Assembly (NCBI GenBank): GCA_949316235.1
Contig: OX438744.1
Coordinates: 32,980,778 to 33,044,777, forward strand
Direction of reading: 5' to 3'
Length of the DNA stretch: 64,000 nt
Source: Oegoconia quadripuncta
Taxonomy: Eukaryota; Arthropoda; Insecta; Lepidoptera; Autostichidae
Shown here: positions 50,736 to 61,101 of the stretch, piece by piece
How positions within the stretch are numbered: the first letter of the stretch is position 1
Layout of the letters: each line of letters begins with the position of its first letter
Translations under genes and position numbers: made by a program
The notes under the pieces: model-generated
What the model saw: only the letters and a program-made list of their open reading frames with translations
Database searches by the model: none
What the model was told of the DNA's origin: nothing

Positions 50736-50970
50736 TTATAGAAAAAATACGCCCTCCAACTCGCTTCCGTGAGGCATAGTACCTAGTACGCTAGCGCTAT
50801 TGCCCCGTTGAATGCATAAGCTCAGCTGCTGAGCAAAGTAGGCAGCAGCTCTCACATCTCCAGAGGCGTGGACCAGTCTAACGGATAAATCCTTTACAAA
50901 TTGTTTCGTGTCAGAAGACCACGGGCCCAATGTCTCCACTGCAAGCGCCGTACTCGCTGGTGGTTTATAG
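50736..50970 (-). pseudogene. retroelement nuclease-like C-terminal fragment, second copy
   Basis: On the minus strand it reads ALAVETLGPWSSDTKQFVKD, LSVRLVHASGDVRAAAYFAQ and QLSLCIQRGNSASVLGTMP. It aligns with the last part of 18050-18460 (GVETLGPW, GDPRAGCFLAQRLS). The nuclease-motif half is absent. The frame is uninterrupted for about 78 codons, so it appears younger than the 18-kb copy. Confidence 0.72.
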
Positions 50971-51499
50971 ATAGCAATTATTCAAGTCTGTTCTGAATTA
51001 CGTCTTGCTGAGCTAATTTTTTACCGTATTTTCCCTGGGCTATGTAGTGAAGATCGAAAAGTGTATACCTTATACTCAATAGCGGCTGTTGAAGTAATAA
51101 ATAACACTTAACCAAAAAACTGACCTGTTAACAACCGTTATTAAATTGGGAGTTTCGGTTGGAGCTATTTAAAAATGCATAGATTCTCAAATTGGCCGCG
51201 CGAATCGATCGAGTTCCCCTCCAAGTTTGTTACAATTGGAGAATTTTAATGAACGATTTCATATTCAGGCACGGATATCGAACTTTCAGTAGATGAAAGA
51301 TCAAACTCTACCGGACTCGTTAAAGCATTCTATTAATATTTAAATATTTTTTAGTGTGCTTGTGCAACGCTGAATATTTTATTTGTTTTATTTATTAAAT
51401 CTTAATTTTCAATTCTCGCTTTTGTACACTGCAGTTGTAATAGGAAGAATCGCGTTTGTGTAATCGATCTCATAATTCATATTGCTGTATGACTTCTAG
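50971..51499. other. unassigned region
   Basis: No gene or repeat recognised. Confidence 0.4.
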
Positions 51500-52117
51500 T
51501 TTTTTTTTAATGCACGACGGGTTCGTACTTGACCTCAATCACACCTGATGTTAAGTGAAGATGAGGTCGAAGGTGGAAGCGTACTGACCCGGAAACCCCA
51601 ACGTCCTTCGTCCGGTGAGCGAGGGCGCCGGAGGCCCACCTTCCAGTCTCTCTCCAGAATGGTAGCGGTATTTAAAGTACCCCAGGAGGGTACCAGCACT
51701 ATTAGTGCTGGAGAATCCCTCATCTCTCAGGCTGCCCTACTTATTCTGGGGTGGACACCTTCCTCAAAGGCCGGCAACGCATCTGTGACCCTTTTGGTGT
51801 TGCGGGTGTCCATGGGCGGCGGTGATTGCTTTCCATCAGGTGACCCGCATGCTCGTTTGCCGCCCTCTCATATAAAAAAAAAAAAAAAAACTGGGGGACT
51901 GGCTATCTTATCTCTGACAAACGGAACACAACAATGCTATTAACATTGCTGCTTGGCGGCAAATTTAGATAAAATGGTAGTAGCTAGCCAGGCGGACATT
52001 TAAAATGCCCTACCACTAACCAAACCGAGTACTTAAACATATATACCCCGCTGGGGATCGAACCCGCGACCTCGGAATCGTAAACCCAATGTGTTTACAT
52101 TGAGCCATGGAGGCGGT
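51500..52117 (-). mobile_element. SINE-C, full length, split by another retroposon
   Basis: 51500-51602 is the 3' part (T run, 'cacctgatgttaagtgaaga'). 51891-52117 is the rest ('tgggggactggctatcttat'), ending with head 'gggatcgaacccgcgacctc' and 'attgagccatgg'. The junction 'ccccaac' to 'tgggggactgg' lacks about 5 bases of the consensus, so the insertion came with a small deletion and no clear target duplication. Confidence 0.85.
51603..51890 (+). mobile_element. SINE-like retroposon with LINE-shared tail
   Basis: 288 bp beginning 'gtccttcgtccggtgagcga' and ending 'ccgccctctcatata' plus about 17 A. The last 120 bp ('ttcctcaaaggccggcaacg', 'tgacccgcatgctcgtttgc') match the LINE end at 47990-48122. 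The first part contains the inverted words 'taccagcactattagtgctg'. I see no tRNA head. Confidence 0.75.
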
Positions 52118-52749
52118 AGGTTACTCACCTGGTAGGTAAATAGAATAGGACCTTCCCGTGGGTATCACATAATGTAACTAAGGGGCCGTGAGCTATTAGC
52201 ACCATTGCCCAGTGATGCAGCAGCCTCATTGGTACGGAGCTTCAAAAAAATTTGCAACCGGCAACTCGCCTGCCCAGGCGGAGATTATGGTGAAATCCTG
52301 CCATAGAATCCGATGCAAATCGCCATATGGAATAGGCTCATGGATTGATACAGGTTGGATGTTGATGTCATATAATTTGATTAAAGTACAGTCAGTCTCA
52401 GACACAATGACAAATGAGCAATTGGTTTAGGGTAGGTTTTTGGGCTTTTTCCAGTTTATTTATATTAACATAACAACAAAGCGACCACAACTGACTGCAA
52501 TATTCCAGACCACTTCGTACTAAAGAATTATTTTTGTCGACGGTTTTCTGAAACATTTGCTATTTGTTAGAATAAATCCCGACATTTTGAGGCTGTTAGA
52601 GCAATATCACTTTCTATTGTACAGTTTAATAGTCCATTACCCCCTTAAGTTTAAACCTACTTTTACCCATACAGCGAGTTAGCTGAAACCAATAGCGGAG
52701 ACTCTTAACTATTGCACCCAGCCACAGCTCATGGCATAGAAACATCCGG
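52118..52749. other. unassigned; weak LINE similarity
   Basis: 52270-52330 ('cgcctgcccaggcggagatt', 'ccgatgcaaatcgccatat') resembles 7830-7885 next to the LINE relic there. Too decayed to translate. Confidence 0.35.
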
Positions 52750-52877
52750 ATGTCTGAGACAAGATAGCGGGTGCCTCGTATAAGTTAGGATATCCGGGTG
52801 AGGCAGTTCTACCTTTGACCTCATCTTCACTTAACATCAAATATGATTAAACAAGTTCTAACCCGTTGACCATAAAG
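52750..52877 (+). mobile_element. SINE-C 3' part, old
   Basis: 'gagacaagatagcgggtgcc', 'cctttgacctcatcttcact' and 'taacatcaaatatgattaaa' follow SINE-C order with heavy decay. Confidence 0.6.
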
Positions 52878-53102
52878 AAGTAGGTTATTCAAAAATGAAT
52901 TTCATCCATACTTGGCCATTAACGTTTCTGTCATACATTAGTTACCGCATTGCGGTTAACTATTAAAATAACCAAGGTAGCGATAATCACCCTTAGCACC
53001 TACTCCTTAAGGTTGTAAAAATAGATGTAAGTAAGTATTTTTCTGTCGTCAAAACCGGGGGGTCAAGTCACGCACGATTTCGTGACAAGAGTTCGAGCTT
53101 CG

Positions 53103-53200
53103 AGGTGGGTTGCTAGCTCAATGAAATTACAGAGGTCCCGGGTTCGATGGCCGGTCGAGAAAATTAAGAAAATGAAATTCTATCTCAATTTTTCTTTTAG
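53103..53200 (+). mobile_element. tRNA-like SINE head, family uncertain
   Basis: 'gttgctagctcaatgaaatt' (box-A-like) and 'cccgggttcgatggccgg' (box-B-like) are spaced as in a tRNA. The following sequence matches no other SINE here. Confidence 0.4.
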
Positions 53201-53264
53201 ATAGAGGATTTATAACTGGATTGCCTAACTATACAGATTGAATGTAGTCTTTAAATTTCTTAGA

Positions 53265-53480
53265 CCGTAAATCCATCCATCTAAGACGTCCACTGCTGAT
53301 TTTGGGTATCCTTACCGAATTGCGCGCGACCAGTTGGAAGCTGCCAGTATCAGGGACTTCCTCGACTCCCATCCTCAGTCTATCCAGATTCGTTCGCGTA
53401 GTTAAACACCGAGCATCGTCCTCGCCCTAACTCGGTAACCTAAAGCTTTCATGAAGACCATGACAAAATTTTTGTATTGT
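53265..53480 (-). mobile_element. RTE-like LINE relic
   Basis: 'aagacgtccactgctgattt' and 'ggaagctgccagtatcaggg' followed by 'aaacaccgagcatcgtcctc' resemble the complement of RTE C-terminal sequence; the second part also occurs at 45180. Confidence 0.5.
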
Positions 53481-53552
53481 GCAAAAAAGTGTAATTGTAG
53501 GTATTCATGTAACCATACAAGTCTACACAGATGTATATATTATGTGTCAAGC

Positions 53553-53665
53553 TCCCTTGCCACGGTTGCCTGGAAGAGATCGCTAGAAGCGATAAAACCG
53601 CCTTTGTACACCTTTTAATAATTTTTCACTGTGTATATTTTTAAATTGTGTACAATAAACAATTC
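53553..53665 (+). mobile_element. LINE 3' UTR (family L), sense
   Basis: 'tgcctggaagagatcgctag', 'gataaaaccgcctttgtaca' and 'gtacaataaacaattcttct' match the complement of 31008-31160. Confidence 0.65.
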
Positions 53666-53671
53666 TTCTTC

Positions 53672-54070
53672 TAGTTGTACAGTGTGGATCTAGATGGCGC
53701 TCTGTATATGTATTTTTTATGCACAAAGGGTTGATACTTGACCTCAATCACACCTGATGTTAAATGAAGATGAGATCGAAGGTGGAAGCGTACTGACCCG
53801 GGAACCAAAACACATTCGGAGGACTGGCTATCTTATCTCTGACAACCGGAACACAACAATGCTATTAACATTGCTGCTTGGGGGCAGATTTAGATAAAAT
53901 GGTGGTAGCTAGCCAGGGGACATTTAAAATGCCCTACAAACAACCAAACCGAGTAGTTAAATATGTACCCGCTAGGGATCGAACCCGCGACCTCCGAATC
54001 GTAAACCCAATGTTGTTTACATTGAGCCACGGAGGCGGTTGCGGTATACGTCCTGGGATATTTATTTGTT
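53672..54070 (+). mobile_element. SINE-A 3' end split by SINE-C
   Basis: 53672-53710 ('ggatctagatggcgctctgt') and 54043-54070 ('cgtcctgggatatttatttg') are the two sides of a SINE-A 3' end. GTATATG on the left and GTATACG on the right are a probable 7-bp duplication with one change. Confidence 0.7.
53711..54042 (-). mobile_element. SINE-C, full length
   Basis: Plus strand: 'ttttttatgcacaaagggtt', 'cacctgatgttaaatgaaga', 'tgacaaccggaacacaacaa', head 'gggatcgaacccgcgacctc' and 'attgagccacggaggcgg'. Inserted into a SINE-A tail. Confidence 0.85.
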
Positions 54071-54074
54071 TTTA

Positions 54075-54200
54075 AGCCCCGACGAAAAAGGATGGGTGTT
54101 ATGTATTTGACAGCGTTATGTGTGTGTCTAGTTTTTGTCCAGACGTATATCTCAGTAATGCGTGTTCGAATTTGGGTGCGGTTTATTTTACATTAAAGAT
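54075..54200 (+). repeat. repeat G, uninterrupted copy
   Basis: 'gatgggtgttatgtatttga', 'cagcgttatgtgtgtgtcta', 'gtccagacgtatatctcagt' and 'aatgcgtgttcgaatttggg'. It serves as the empty-site reference for the SINE-B insertion at 12861. Confidence 0.65.
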
Positions 54201-54416
54201 TAAATGAAGAAGAAGTTCTTCGTCATGTTTGGTTGAACCCCTTAACACAGTTTTTGGCGTATTTCGATGATGTTTATTTTTTTTTATAGGTACATTCACG
54301 ATTAAACTCAGGGATAGGTTCTAAGTCATATTTGAGGGAAACCCGTGAAGCCGCTTCGAAGATGTTTAGGTTAGTTACACAGTTGGGTTGGTCTGCCTGT
54401 ATGAAATAATCATTTT

Positions 54417-54660
54417 TAACCGACTTCAAAAAAAGAAAGAGGTTCTCGTCGGAATCTTTTATTTTTATGTCTATTCCCCGATTACTCGAAGACGCCTGGA
54501 CCGATTTGGAAAATTCTTGTTTTGTTTGAAGTATATTCCCATGAAATATTGAAGAAATCGAGGGAACTCTTCGAATTTTATTCCCGGTTTATAGTGATAA
54601 TAATGATTTTTTAGCATTAAGCATTGGCGCCGACTTCGAAAAAAAATTGCTCATATAGCA
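54417..54660. repeat. 'accgacttc' interspersed repeat
   Basis: It starts 'taaccgacttcaaaaaaaga' then 'aagaggttctcgtcgg', has 'tggaccgatttggaaaattc', and ends near 'ggcgccgacttcgaaaaa'. The word set is typical of an abundant lepidopteran repeat (from memory). Class not decided. Confidence 0.55.
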
Positions 54661-54802
54661 GTGCATTAATTACGACAGTGAACACAAAAAGTGACAATTC
54701 AGAAATAGCTACAAACGTTTCAGTAAAATTATATTTTACTTTGTTTGTTGTGTTTTTTGTTAAAAAGTTTGTTGAAATGTAGAAGAATGACTTGATTGAT
54801 GA

Positions 54803-55000
54803 ATGTACTTGACCTCAATCACACCTGATCCGAAGGTGGAAGCGTACTGACCTGGGAACCCAAATATTTGGGGAGAGGCTATCTTATCTCTGACAACCGG
54901 AACATAACAATGCTATTAACATTGCAGTCTAGCGGCAGATTTAGATAAGATGGTGGTAGCCAGCCAGGCGGACATATAAAATGCCCTACCACTAACCAAA
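54803..55000 (-). mobile_element. SINE-C without tRNA head, with a 3' deletion
   Basis: 'gtacttgacctcaatcacac', a jump from 'ctgatc' to 'cgaaggtggaagcgtactga', 'gaggctatcttatctctgac' and 'aaatgccctaccactaacca'. Inserted just after the 'accgacttc' repeat. Confidence 0.78.
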
Positions 55001-55379
55001 AGGTTTTTTTTAATTATGTGGCATATATTATCATCCATAACAACAAATGCCGCTAATTTAATATTATTGTACGATACGTGTCGTAAATTATGTGTCAATA
55101 AAAACTTGTATCCTATTGTAATAAAAATTTCCAAAATTATTAAAATTTTCTTAATCAACTTATCGGCGGTGACAGAATGGCCTATAAAATACACAGCAGC
55201 CCCCGAAACATGACATCGATTGTCGCGCGCGACGTAAGAGTGAGAGTGGGATAGTTATATATTCCGTCCAAGCGAATGAGCAGGACAAATATGATCTCGC
55301 GCGACATAAACGTTTATCGCGTCTGTCATGATTATAGTGCAGGTGCAAACAATGATTCTTTGTAATGAGAACCGTTACC
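55001..55379. other. unassigned; short inverted words
   Basis: 'tgtcgcgcgcgac' (55218-55230) and 'ctcgcgcgacata' (55293-55305) form a small inverted pair, perhaps a MITE relic. Nothing else seen. Confidence 0.35.
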
Positions 55380-55625
55380 AGAAAAACTAAAGTTCGTTTT
55401 TAAAGCTGTCCTACATAAATCTAAAAAGTTAATAGAGAATATTTTCGATAAAGATTATTGAAACTAATTTAGAGACATTTTAATTTTTCCATAGTAACAC
55501 AAAAAATGCAAAATATTCTTTTAAATTCGATATTTTGAAAATGTTTACTACTAACATTTTAAATCTATGTATCCGGCTTATACGTAAAAAGTTTCGGAAA
55601 ATTAAAACTTGAAAGTTTGTATGGA
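55380..55625. repeat. unclassified repeat Y, copy 2
   Basis: Collinear with 49690-49925: 'tattgaaactaatttagaga', 'attcttttaaattcgatatt', 'ttgaaagtttgtatgg'. No ORF of note. Confidence 0.6.
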
Positions 55626-56054
55626 GTGATGTGTAGGATAATGGCGATGTTACGCTTGATGCGCGGTCGACTGTACTAGTCATTACATTTAATCGTTTAA
55701 ATAGAATACAATTCATCTGTCTCTTCCATTCCCAAATAAAGTTAATGCGAGAATAGCTCCCAAATCAATTTTATTAACCATCTGTTTGAGTTTTCGTAAT
55801 TCAATTAAGTTCCCTCGGCGGTTCTCGATTTTTTTTCGGGAATTCGGTTATTTCAGAAGAAAAACGATATTATTGGAAATAATAAATTAAATAGCATTGC
55901 AAAGGGGAGTTTACGGACTGAAATTCTTTGACTACGTGGCGTAGACACATAGTGAACTTATCATTGTGAACGTATATACCTGAGTTTAGTCCTGAATTTC
56001 GCTGTACTTTTCATACCGAAGATTCTAATACTCATGTGTGGCTCATGTAGATGG
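55626..56054. other. unassigned region
   Basis: No gene or repeat recognised. Confidence 0.4.
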
Positions 56055-56695
56055 ATTAGAGACGTATCGAGAATATTCTGTTGAAGCGTGCTATTCATGC
56101 CATTTATAAATTAGGACCGAGAGTGTCTCTTAGAGATAAGTTTAAGGAAATTAAATCTTAACAATGGCATCTCGATACATTTATGAGAATTTGTTATATG
56201 CAAAGAAATATATAACCTTATTCGCTAAAAATAGTTACAGGCACAATGTTAATACAAGGAATAAGAACTAGTTATCTGTTTATGTTAGCCGACTTCACAA
56301 AGTTAGTAAATCCTTCAAAGGACAATGTATACGCTTTTATAATAAGGTTCCAGTAGACATTCAAAATTTGCATTTAAATAAATAAATTTAAAGCAATCAT
56401 AAAACAGAAATTATTAACAAAAGCTGCTATTATAAAATCACTGACTATTTGAATAATAAGCAAGTATGGACATAGCTATCTTATTATTCATACAATTATC
56501 AAATCGCAACCCATAATCTGTTTAAAAGAGCAACCCTAGAGTTTCTTGCTCGTTCTTCTCTGGGGAGTCAGCTTTGTGAATGAGCAGTAAATTTAAAATT
56601 TAAATGTAATATTAATATTAATAGTGACGTTTTCAAGTGATAATTTTATCCTATGAAATAAAATATTTCGATTTGATTTGATTTAGTTTAGATGA
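56055..56695 (+). pseudogene. LINE family J, C-terminus and 3' UTR, copy 3
   Basis: Reads KRAIHAIYKLGPRVSLRDKF, KEIK, then broken frames containing ASRYIYENLLYAKKY- and SRLHKVSKSFKGQCIRFYNK-like stretches. The 3' UTR 'ttgctcgttcttctctgggg', 'gacgttttcaagtgataatt' ends 'tcgatttgatttgattt'. It matches 11436-12125 throughout. Confidence 0.82.
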
Positions 56696-57284
56696 GGTTT
56701 GGATTTTAGAATTAGTTTCTAGGGCTGGTTTCTAAATTTTCGCTTTGTATGTCCAATTCGTACCTAATCTTTTTTGTGTACCTACATATAATTTTAGTCG
56801 CGCTTGTGTGCATTACTTTTTATTAATCATATTTTCTTTTTATGGAAAACGTTTACTCGAACAGCGTCATATAATATGTATCTAGTGGCTCCTGCGTCAC
56901 AGGCTCTGCCTAATGCGGGACCCATAGGTAATGAGTCTCATTTTGTCAGCAGTAGGATTGTAGTAGCGTATATATTGATATCTTATTCTTATAATAAATC
57001 CTTCGGGACCAAAAACTAATTCCACTCAGGCAGAACAAGTGTAAAGTAGATCCTTGAACTTCAAACGCTAGGTAGACAGTTGTGTAAATCGATACCAGCT
57101 ATTTTAGCCATGCCAACCGATATGTTCCTAGAATAATCGTCAACTGAATAATTAACGATAAAAACTAGCTATTGTACCGAATGAACGAGTGATGGCTTAC
57201 GGACGACACGGTATTACTTTCTGAACTTAAGGGGATAACGCACGGGTGCCATTGCCATATAAAAGACTTGTTTTATATACATAT
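56696..57284. other. unassigned region
   Basis: No gene recognised; the 71-codon ORF at 56804 matches nothing I know. Confidence 0.38.
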
Positions 57285-58140
57285 GTTTCCCATAGGGGTT
57301 GGCAGGGATCACAGACTTCCACTTCCTAAGGTCCTGACACACCTCTTTTGCTTCATTCACTCTGATAAAGTTGTTCATACATGCTCGTCGGTTTAGGGTA
57401 CTCTGGACATGGCCGCTCTTTAAAACGACCCCAATTTGATCATGGTACGGCTTTTTGCCGGATCTCGGCGAGTGAAGTAAGATTTTTGTTTATAATTCTT
57501 ATAATTTGTGCATTCTAACTTTTGAAGCTCAATAATGGCAGAATATTGTGCAGCATAAGTTAGTGATGGTGTACAAGTGAAGGAAAGTGTAAATTAAAGT
57601 GCATAACGAAGCTTTCGGGTTCCCACAAGAAGCCGCCAAAATCTTTTGTAAAGCATTCTGCCACTTTAATGAAAAATGACTTGACCGTGACTAGACTCTA
57701 TTAGACGAATTACTTGTTTTGACTGAGACTGACTTATAAACTGAAAAAATAAGAGAAATAAGACATGGCTGTATGGGCTTAGATCCCTTTGCCTTCTCCG
57801 AGAGGAGTGCATAAAACAAAAAAATGATCATGGTACGTACGCCGTGGTCTTCCCCTACCAACACTACCATACATATTCGTTTCGTATATCTCTTTCATCA
57901 GTCCTCCTTTATTTGTGACGCGGTATTCAACTACTACCTAATTACACTATTCCTTATTCTATCTTTAATAGTCACCCCATTCATTACTTCTCAATGATGT
58001 CATTTCCATTGCATTAATTATACTTTCATGCTTCTTCTGCCATACCCAGCATTCACTCCCGTAAATCAGTGTTGGAATCTTCACCGCCATGAACAGCCAA
58101 ACGAACTTTTTGGAGGAGATCTCCATTCATCAGTAATTGT
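57285..58140 (-). pseudogene. RTE-type LINE C-terminus, split by element X
   Basis: On the minus strand the upstream half (58140-57838) gives AVKIPTLIYGSECWVWQKKH, ESIINAMEMTSLRS and, later, MKEIYETNMYGSVGRGRPRR. The downstream half (57436-57285) gives RRACMNNFIRVNEAKEVCQD, LRKWKSVIPANPYGK. Together they follow the RTE order YGSE.W, GRGRPRRT, RRAC.., EAK.VCQD.., PYGK (family knowledge), with several frameshifts. Element X sits at the GRGRPRRT/Y junction. Confidence 0.82.
57450..57824 (+). mobile_element. retroposon X (375 bp) with 13-bp target duplication
   Basis: Flanked by TGATCATGGTACG at 57437-57449 and 57825-57837, inside an RTE relic. It starts 'gctttttgccggatctcggc' and ends 'gagtgcataaaac' plus an A run, the signature of target-primed retroposition. 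No tRNA, 7SL or 5S head is visible. Its first 300 bp match 63466-63785 inverted, but the two copies diverge after 'agagaaataag'. It may be a SINE, or an internally deleted LINE retaining both ends. Confidence 0.78.
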
Positions 58141-58751
58141 TTTAGGATTGTCGAAATCAATATTAAAAGTGTTGTGAGTTGCCTGTTCTCGCCCTTACAC
58201 CACACTGTTTACATATGCATGGCAGTGGAATTGGAAACCAATTGAGTCGCTCCCGTTCTGTGTTCTGCTTAACTTCTATATATAACATGCTTATATACAT
58301 ATATGTCTGTTTGTTACCTCGCACATTGGAGCTATTGTTTATTCTCTGTCGAATATGTTATCACGATTGCCTCCTTCGTTCAATGTGTGTCGTGAAACAT
58401 TGAGCAGGTCGATTTGGACCGGATGAAAATTATTATTGGTGAATAAGTGGATTCAAAGCAAAGGGAAGTTTCACGTTCTGAGTTCACGGGTTTGGTATCT
58501 TAGTATTTTGTAGATACTGTGTTTGCTAAAATACTTTTAGTAATAGATAACGATTCTATGGTGACAGACATCCTTAGGTGACTTAAATTTAAAAGTCAAT
58601 GTCGTCATAGATAAAACTGAACGCGCCATTGAATCTTTAGTGTTTACGCTAGTACTATATTAATTCTGTGGCCTGGGGCCAGATTGATAGATCATGTGGC
58701 AATTCTTTCGTTCTCCATTAAAAAAAAAATATTTTTCAAATACAACTAAGA
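58141..58751. other. unassigned region
   Basis: No gene or repeat recognised. Confidence 0.4.
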
Positions 58752-58852
58752 TGTTTCCGGGTCAGTATGCTACCACCTTCGGCCTCATCTTCACTTAACG
58801 TCAGGTGTGCAATGATTGAGGCCAAGTGCTATACCGTTGTGTATAAAAAAAA
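58752..58852 (+). mobile_element. SINE-C 3' fragment
   Basis: 'gtttccgggtcagtatgcta', 'ccaccttcggcctcatcttc', 'aacgtcaggtgtg', an extra 'caa' and an A tail. Confidence 0.75.
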
Positions 58853-59010
58853 CAAACAACACCTGTTTGCCAAGTTCTGCCCCTGTGGAGGGACTCTTCT
58901 CATTTGGGGGCATGATCATGAGGAGTCATAGAAAAAAAATGAGTGAAATACTGTTTGAAGAGCTGATTTTACTTAAGTCTCAATTAAAACCTTAAAAATA
59001 TATTTATTTA

Positions 59011-59070
59011 TTTTATGCACCACGGGTTAGCACTTGACCTCAATCACACCTGATGTTAAGTGAAGATACT
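59011..59070 (-). mobile_element. SINE-C 3' fragment, short
   Basis: 'ttttatgcaccacgggttag' followed by 'cacttgacctcaatcacacc' and 'tgatgttaagtgaaga'. Only 60 bp. Confidence 0.72.
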
Positions 59071-59094
59071 TACTTACTATATACTTACTGTTAT

Positions 59095-59690
59095 AGCAAT
59101 CTTCGCAACTGTTTAGAATATTTCTGTTATGAATCAGCTGTCTTGACTTCGTGGCAAGCTTACAATTTCTAGAGGAAGCACTGCCTTTCTGCGTGTGTGG
59201 AGAGCATTCTGCTGGTCGCTATTGTTCACCTTTAATATACGCTTTCTTACAAGTTGTATATGGGGATGATGTCAAAGACTAATGAATAGATAGCAGACAT
59301 GCTCAATATGCACCCCTCCATTGTACTAGTTAACTAGAATGTCGCTCAACTACTAACTCAATCGGTAGTCTACTAAGTGCATCGAACTATCGAGCCGGTA
59401 CGGAAGCTTTGTTATTGCTGTCCGTATTGTTCAATAACAGCTGTGTGACCCTCTTTACATATAGATTTAAGGTACATAGAGCAGCTGAGTGTCTTTCGAC
59501 TTATGGTTCCTAGCAAGGCCAAACGCTCATTGAATCTTCACAAAATATTCCTTACTACTGTAGGACAAATGCTGGTGTGATATCTCCTCTAAGACGCTTA
59601 GTAAAAACGTATAATGAACATTTTTTAGATTTCGACATATTTTCTTTATCATATCACAGATTTAGGAGTTCTGTTATTGGAGAGTAATAA
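59095..59690 (+). pseudogene. LINE ORF C-terminal relic
   Basis: 59170-59280 can be read LEEALPFCVCGEHSAGRYCS, recalling a zinc-knuckle region. 59560-59690 reads YYCRTNAGVISPLRRLVKTY, NEHFLDFDIFSLSYHRFRSS, VIGE, stop. The second part resembles the short helical C-terminus (RTN...PL..L...YN......DIF..S...FR) of some insect LINE ORFs (family knowledge, clade uncertain). Confidence 0.55.
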
Positions 59691-60462
59691 CTCTATATTA
59701 CCCGTGCAATAGTACTAATATCAGGATATTTAAGCAGCAAATTTTTGATTTTTTAAAGTACCTTCTCCGTTGCAAATAATCTATTTATTTATTTATCTAG
59801 ATGTCAATCATTAGTTTTCTTGGGAGTTATCTATCAATACAAAGGAAGTACTTATCACACGAGAAGCGGATGAGTGGGATACAATTCTACAAACATGAAC
59901 AGGACGGAGCTTTGGCGACCAATTGACTAAATTTCAAAAACAACTCGTTACTTACTCGCTTAGGTATACCGTTGTTAGCGTACATGGAACTACTGAACCC
60001 TGCATTGTGCAAATAGAACACAATCACCGGTGGGCCCAGGGCGGCAAATATGGCTGTCTGTGCAAACAATGGATTGGAATTGTTCCCCAGTTTGCTTCAC
60101 TTTACGAGTATTCTAGCTTACATGAATAATTTATGCTGATTCATGTGTTGGTTAATAGACAGAGGTTTGTTTGTTATCCCTCTTAATTTAATTGAGATGT
60201 GCAATGGCCTTCGACCAGTAAGCTTAGGTTATGTGTTGCAAAAATATGGGGTGAAGGAGATTGCTTGCACATAACCTTAGGCTAAGCATGAGCACCAAAT
60301 CAAACTGTCTCAAAAAAATCATATGTTCTTAAAATACGTAATCATTATACTACAGATAACAGTTATCGTTTTCTCTAAATCTATAAAAGGAATTGTGTTG
60401 TATCCTAGAGACTTCAGCAATGGCGGAAATGTCCAGGGCATAATACAATTAACAAATCAAAT
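59691..60462. other. unassigned region
   Basis: Overlapping ORFs at 59887-60129 on both strands are unrecognised. Confidence 0.35.
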
Positions 60463-60612
60463 GAAAATATTTTATTTCATAGGATAAAATTATCACTTGA
60501 AAACGTCACTATTAATATTAATATTACATTGAAATTTACTGCTCATGCTGACTGACAGAGAAGAACGAGCAAGAAACTCCAGGGTTGCTCTTTTGACAAT
60601 ATAAGAATAAAC
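60463..60612 (-). mobile_element. LINE family J 3' end
   Basis: Plus strand: 'aaatcaaatgaaaatatttt', 'aaaattatcacttgaaaacg', 'gagaagaacgagcaagaaac' and 'ggttgctctttt', the complement of 56560-56690. Confidence 0.78.
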
Positions 60613-60794
60613 GGTTTTGTGGATGTGATGAATAATAATCGTCAGCGGATTAGGAAATAATGAATTGATCTAACAAAATAAGACATATTCCTTTTATAAC
60701 ACTTTTCAATTTGGTATTCGAGCATTGGCTACATTCAGCAAAAACCTCAACAACCGCCTTAATTGTCCCCAAGACTGAGGCACTGTTTAGTCTC

Positions 60795-61101
60795 ATTTTT
60801 ATGCACAACGGGCTGGTACTTGACTTCAATCACACCTAATGTTAAGTGAAGATGAGGTCGAAGGTGGAAGCGTACTGACCCGGAAACCCCAACACATTTG
60901 GGGGACTGGCTATCTTATCTCTGACAACCGAAACACAACAATGCTATTAACATTGCTGCTTTGCGGCAGATTTAGATAAGATGGTGGTAGCTAGCCAGGC
61001 GGACATTTAAAATGCCCTACCACCAACCAAACCAAGTACATAAACATGTACCCCGCTGGGGATCGAACCCGCGACCTCCGAATCGTAAACCCAATGTTGT
61101 T
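60795..61101 (-). mobile_element. SINE-C, nearly full length, close to consensus
   Basis: Runs from 'tttttatgcacaacgggctg' through 'ctggctatcttatctctgac' to box B complement 'gggatcgaacccgcgacctc' and stops at 'cccaatgttgtta', just short of box A. Few differences from consensus, so probably recent. Confidence 0.85.
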
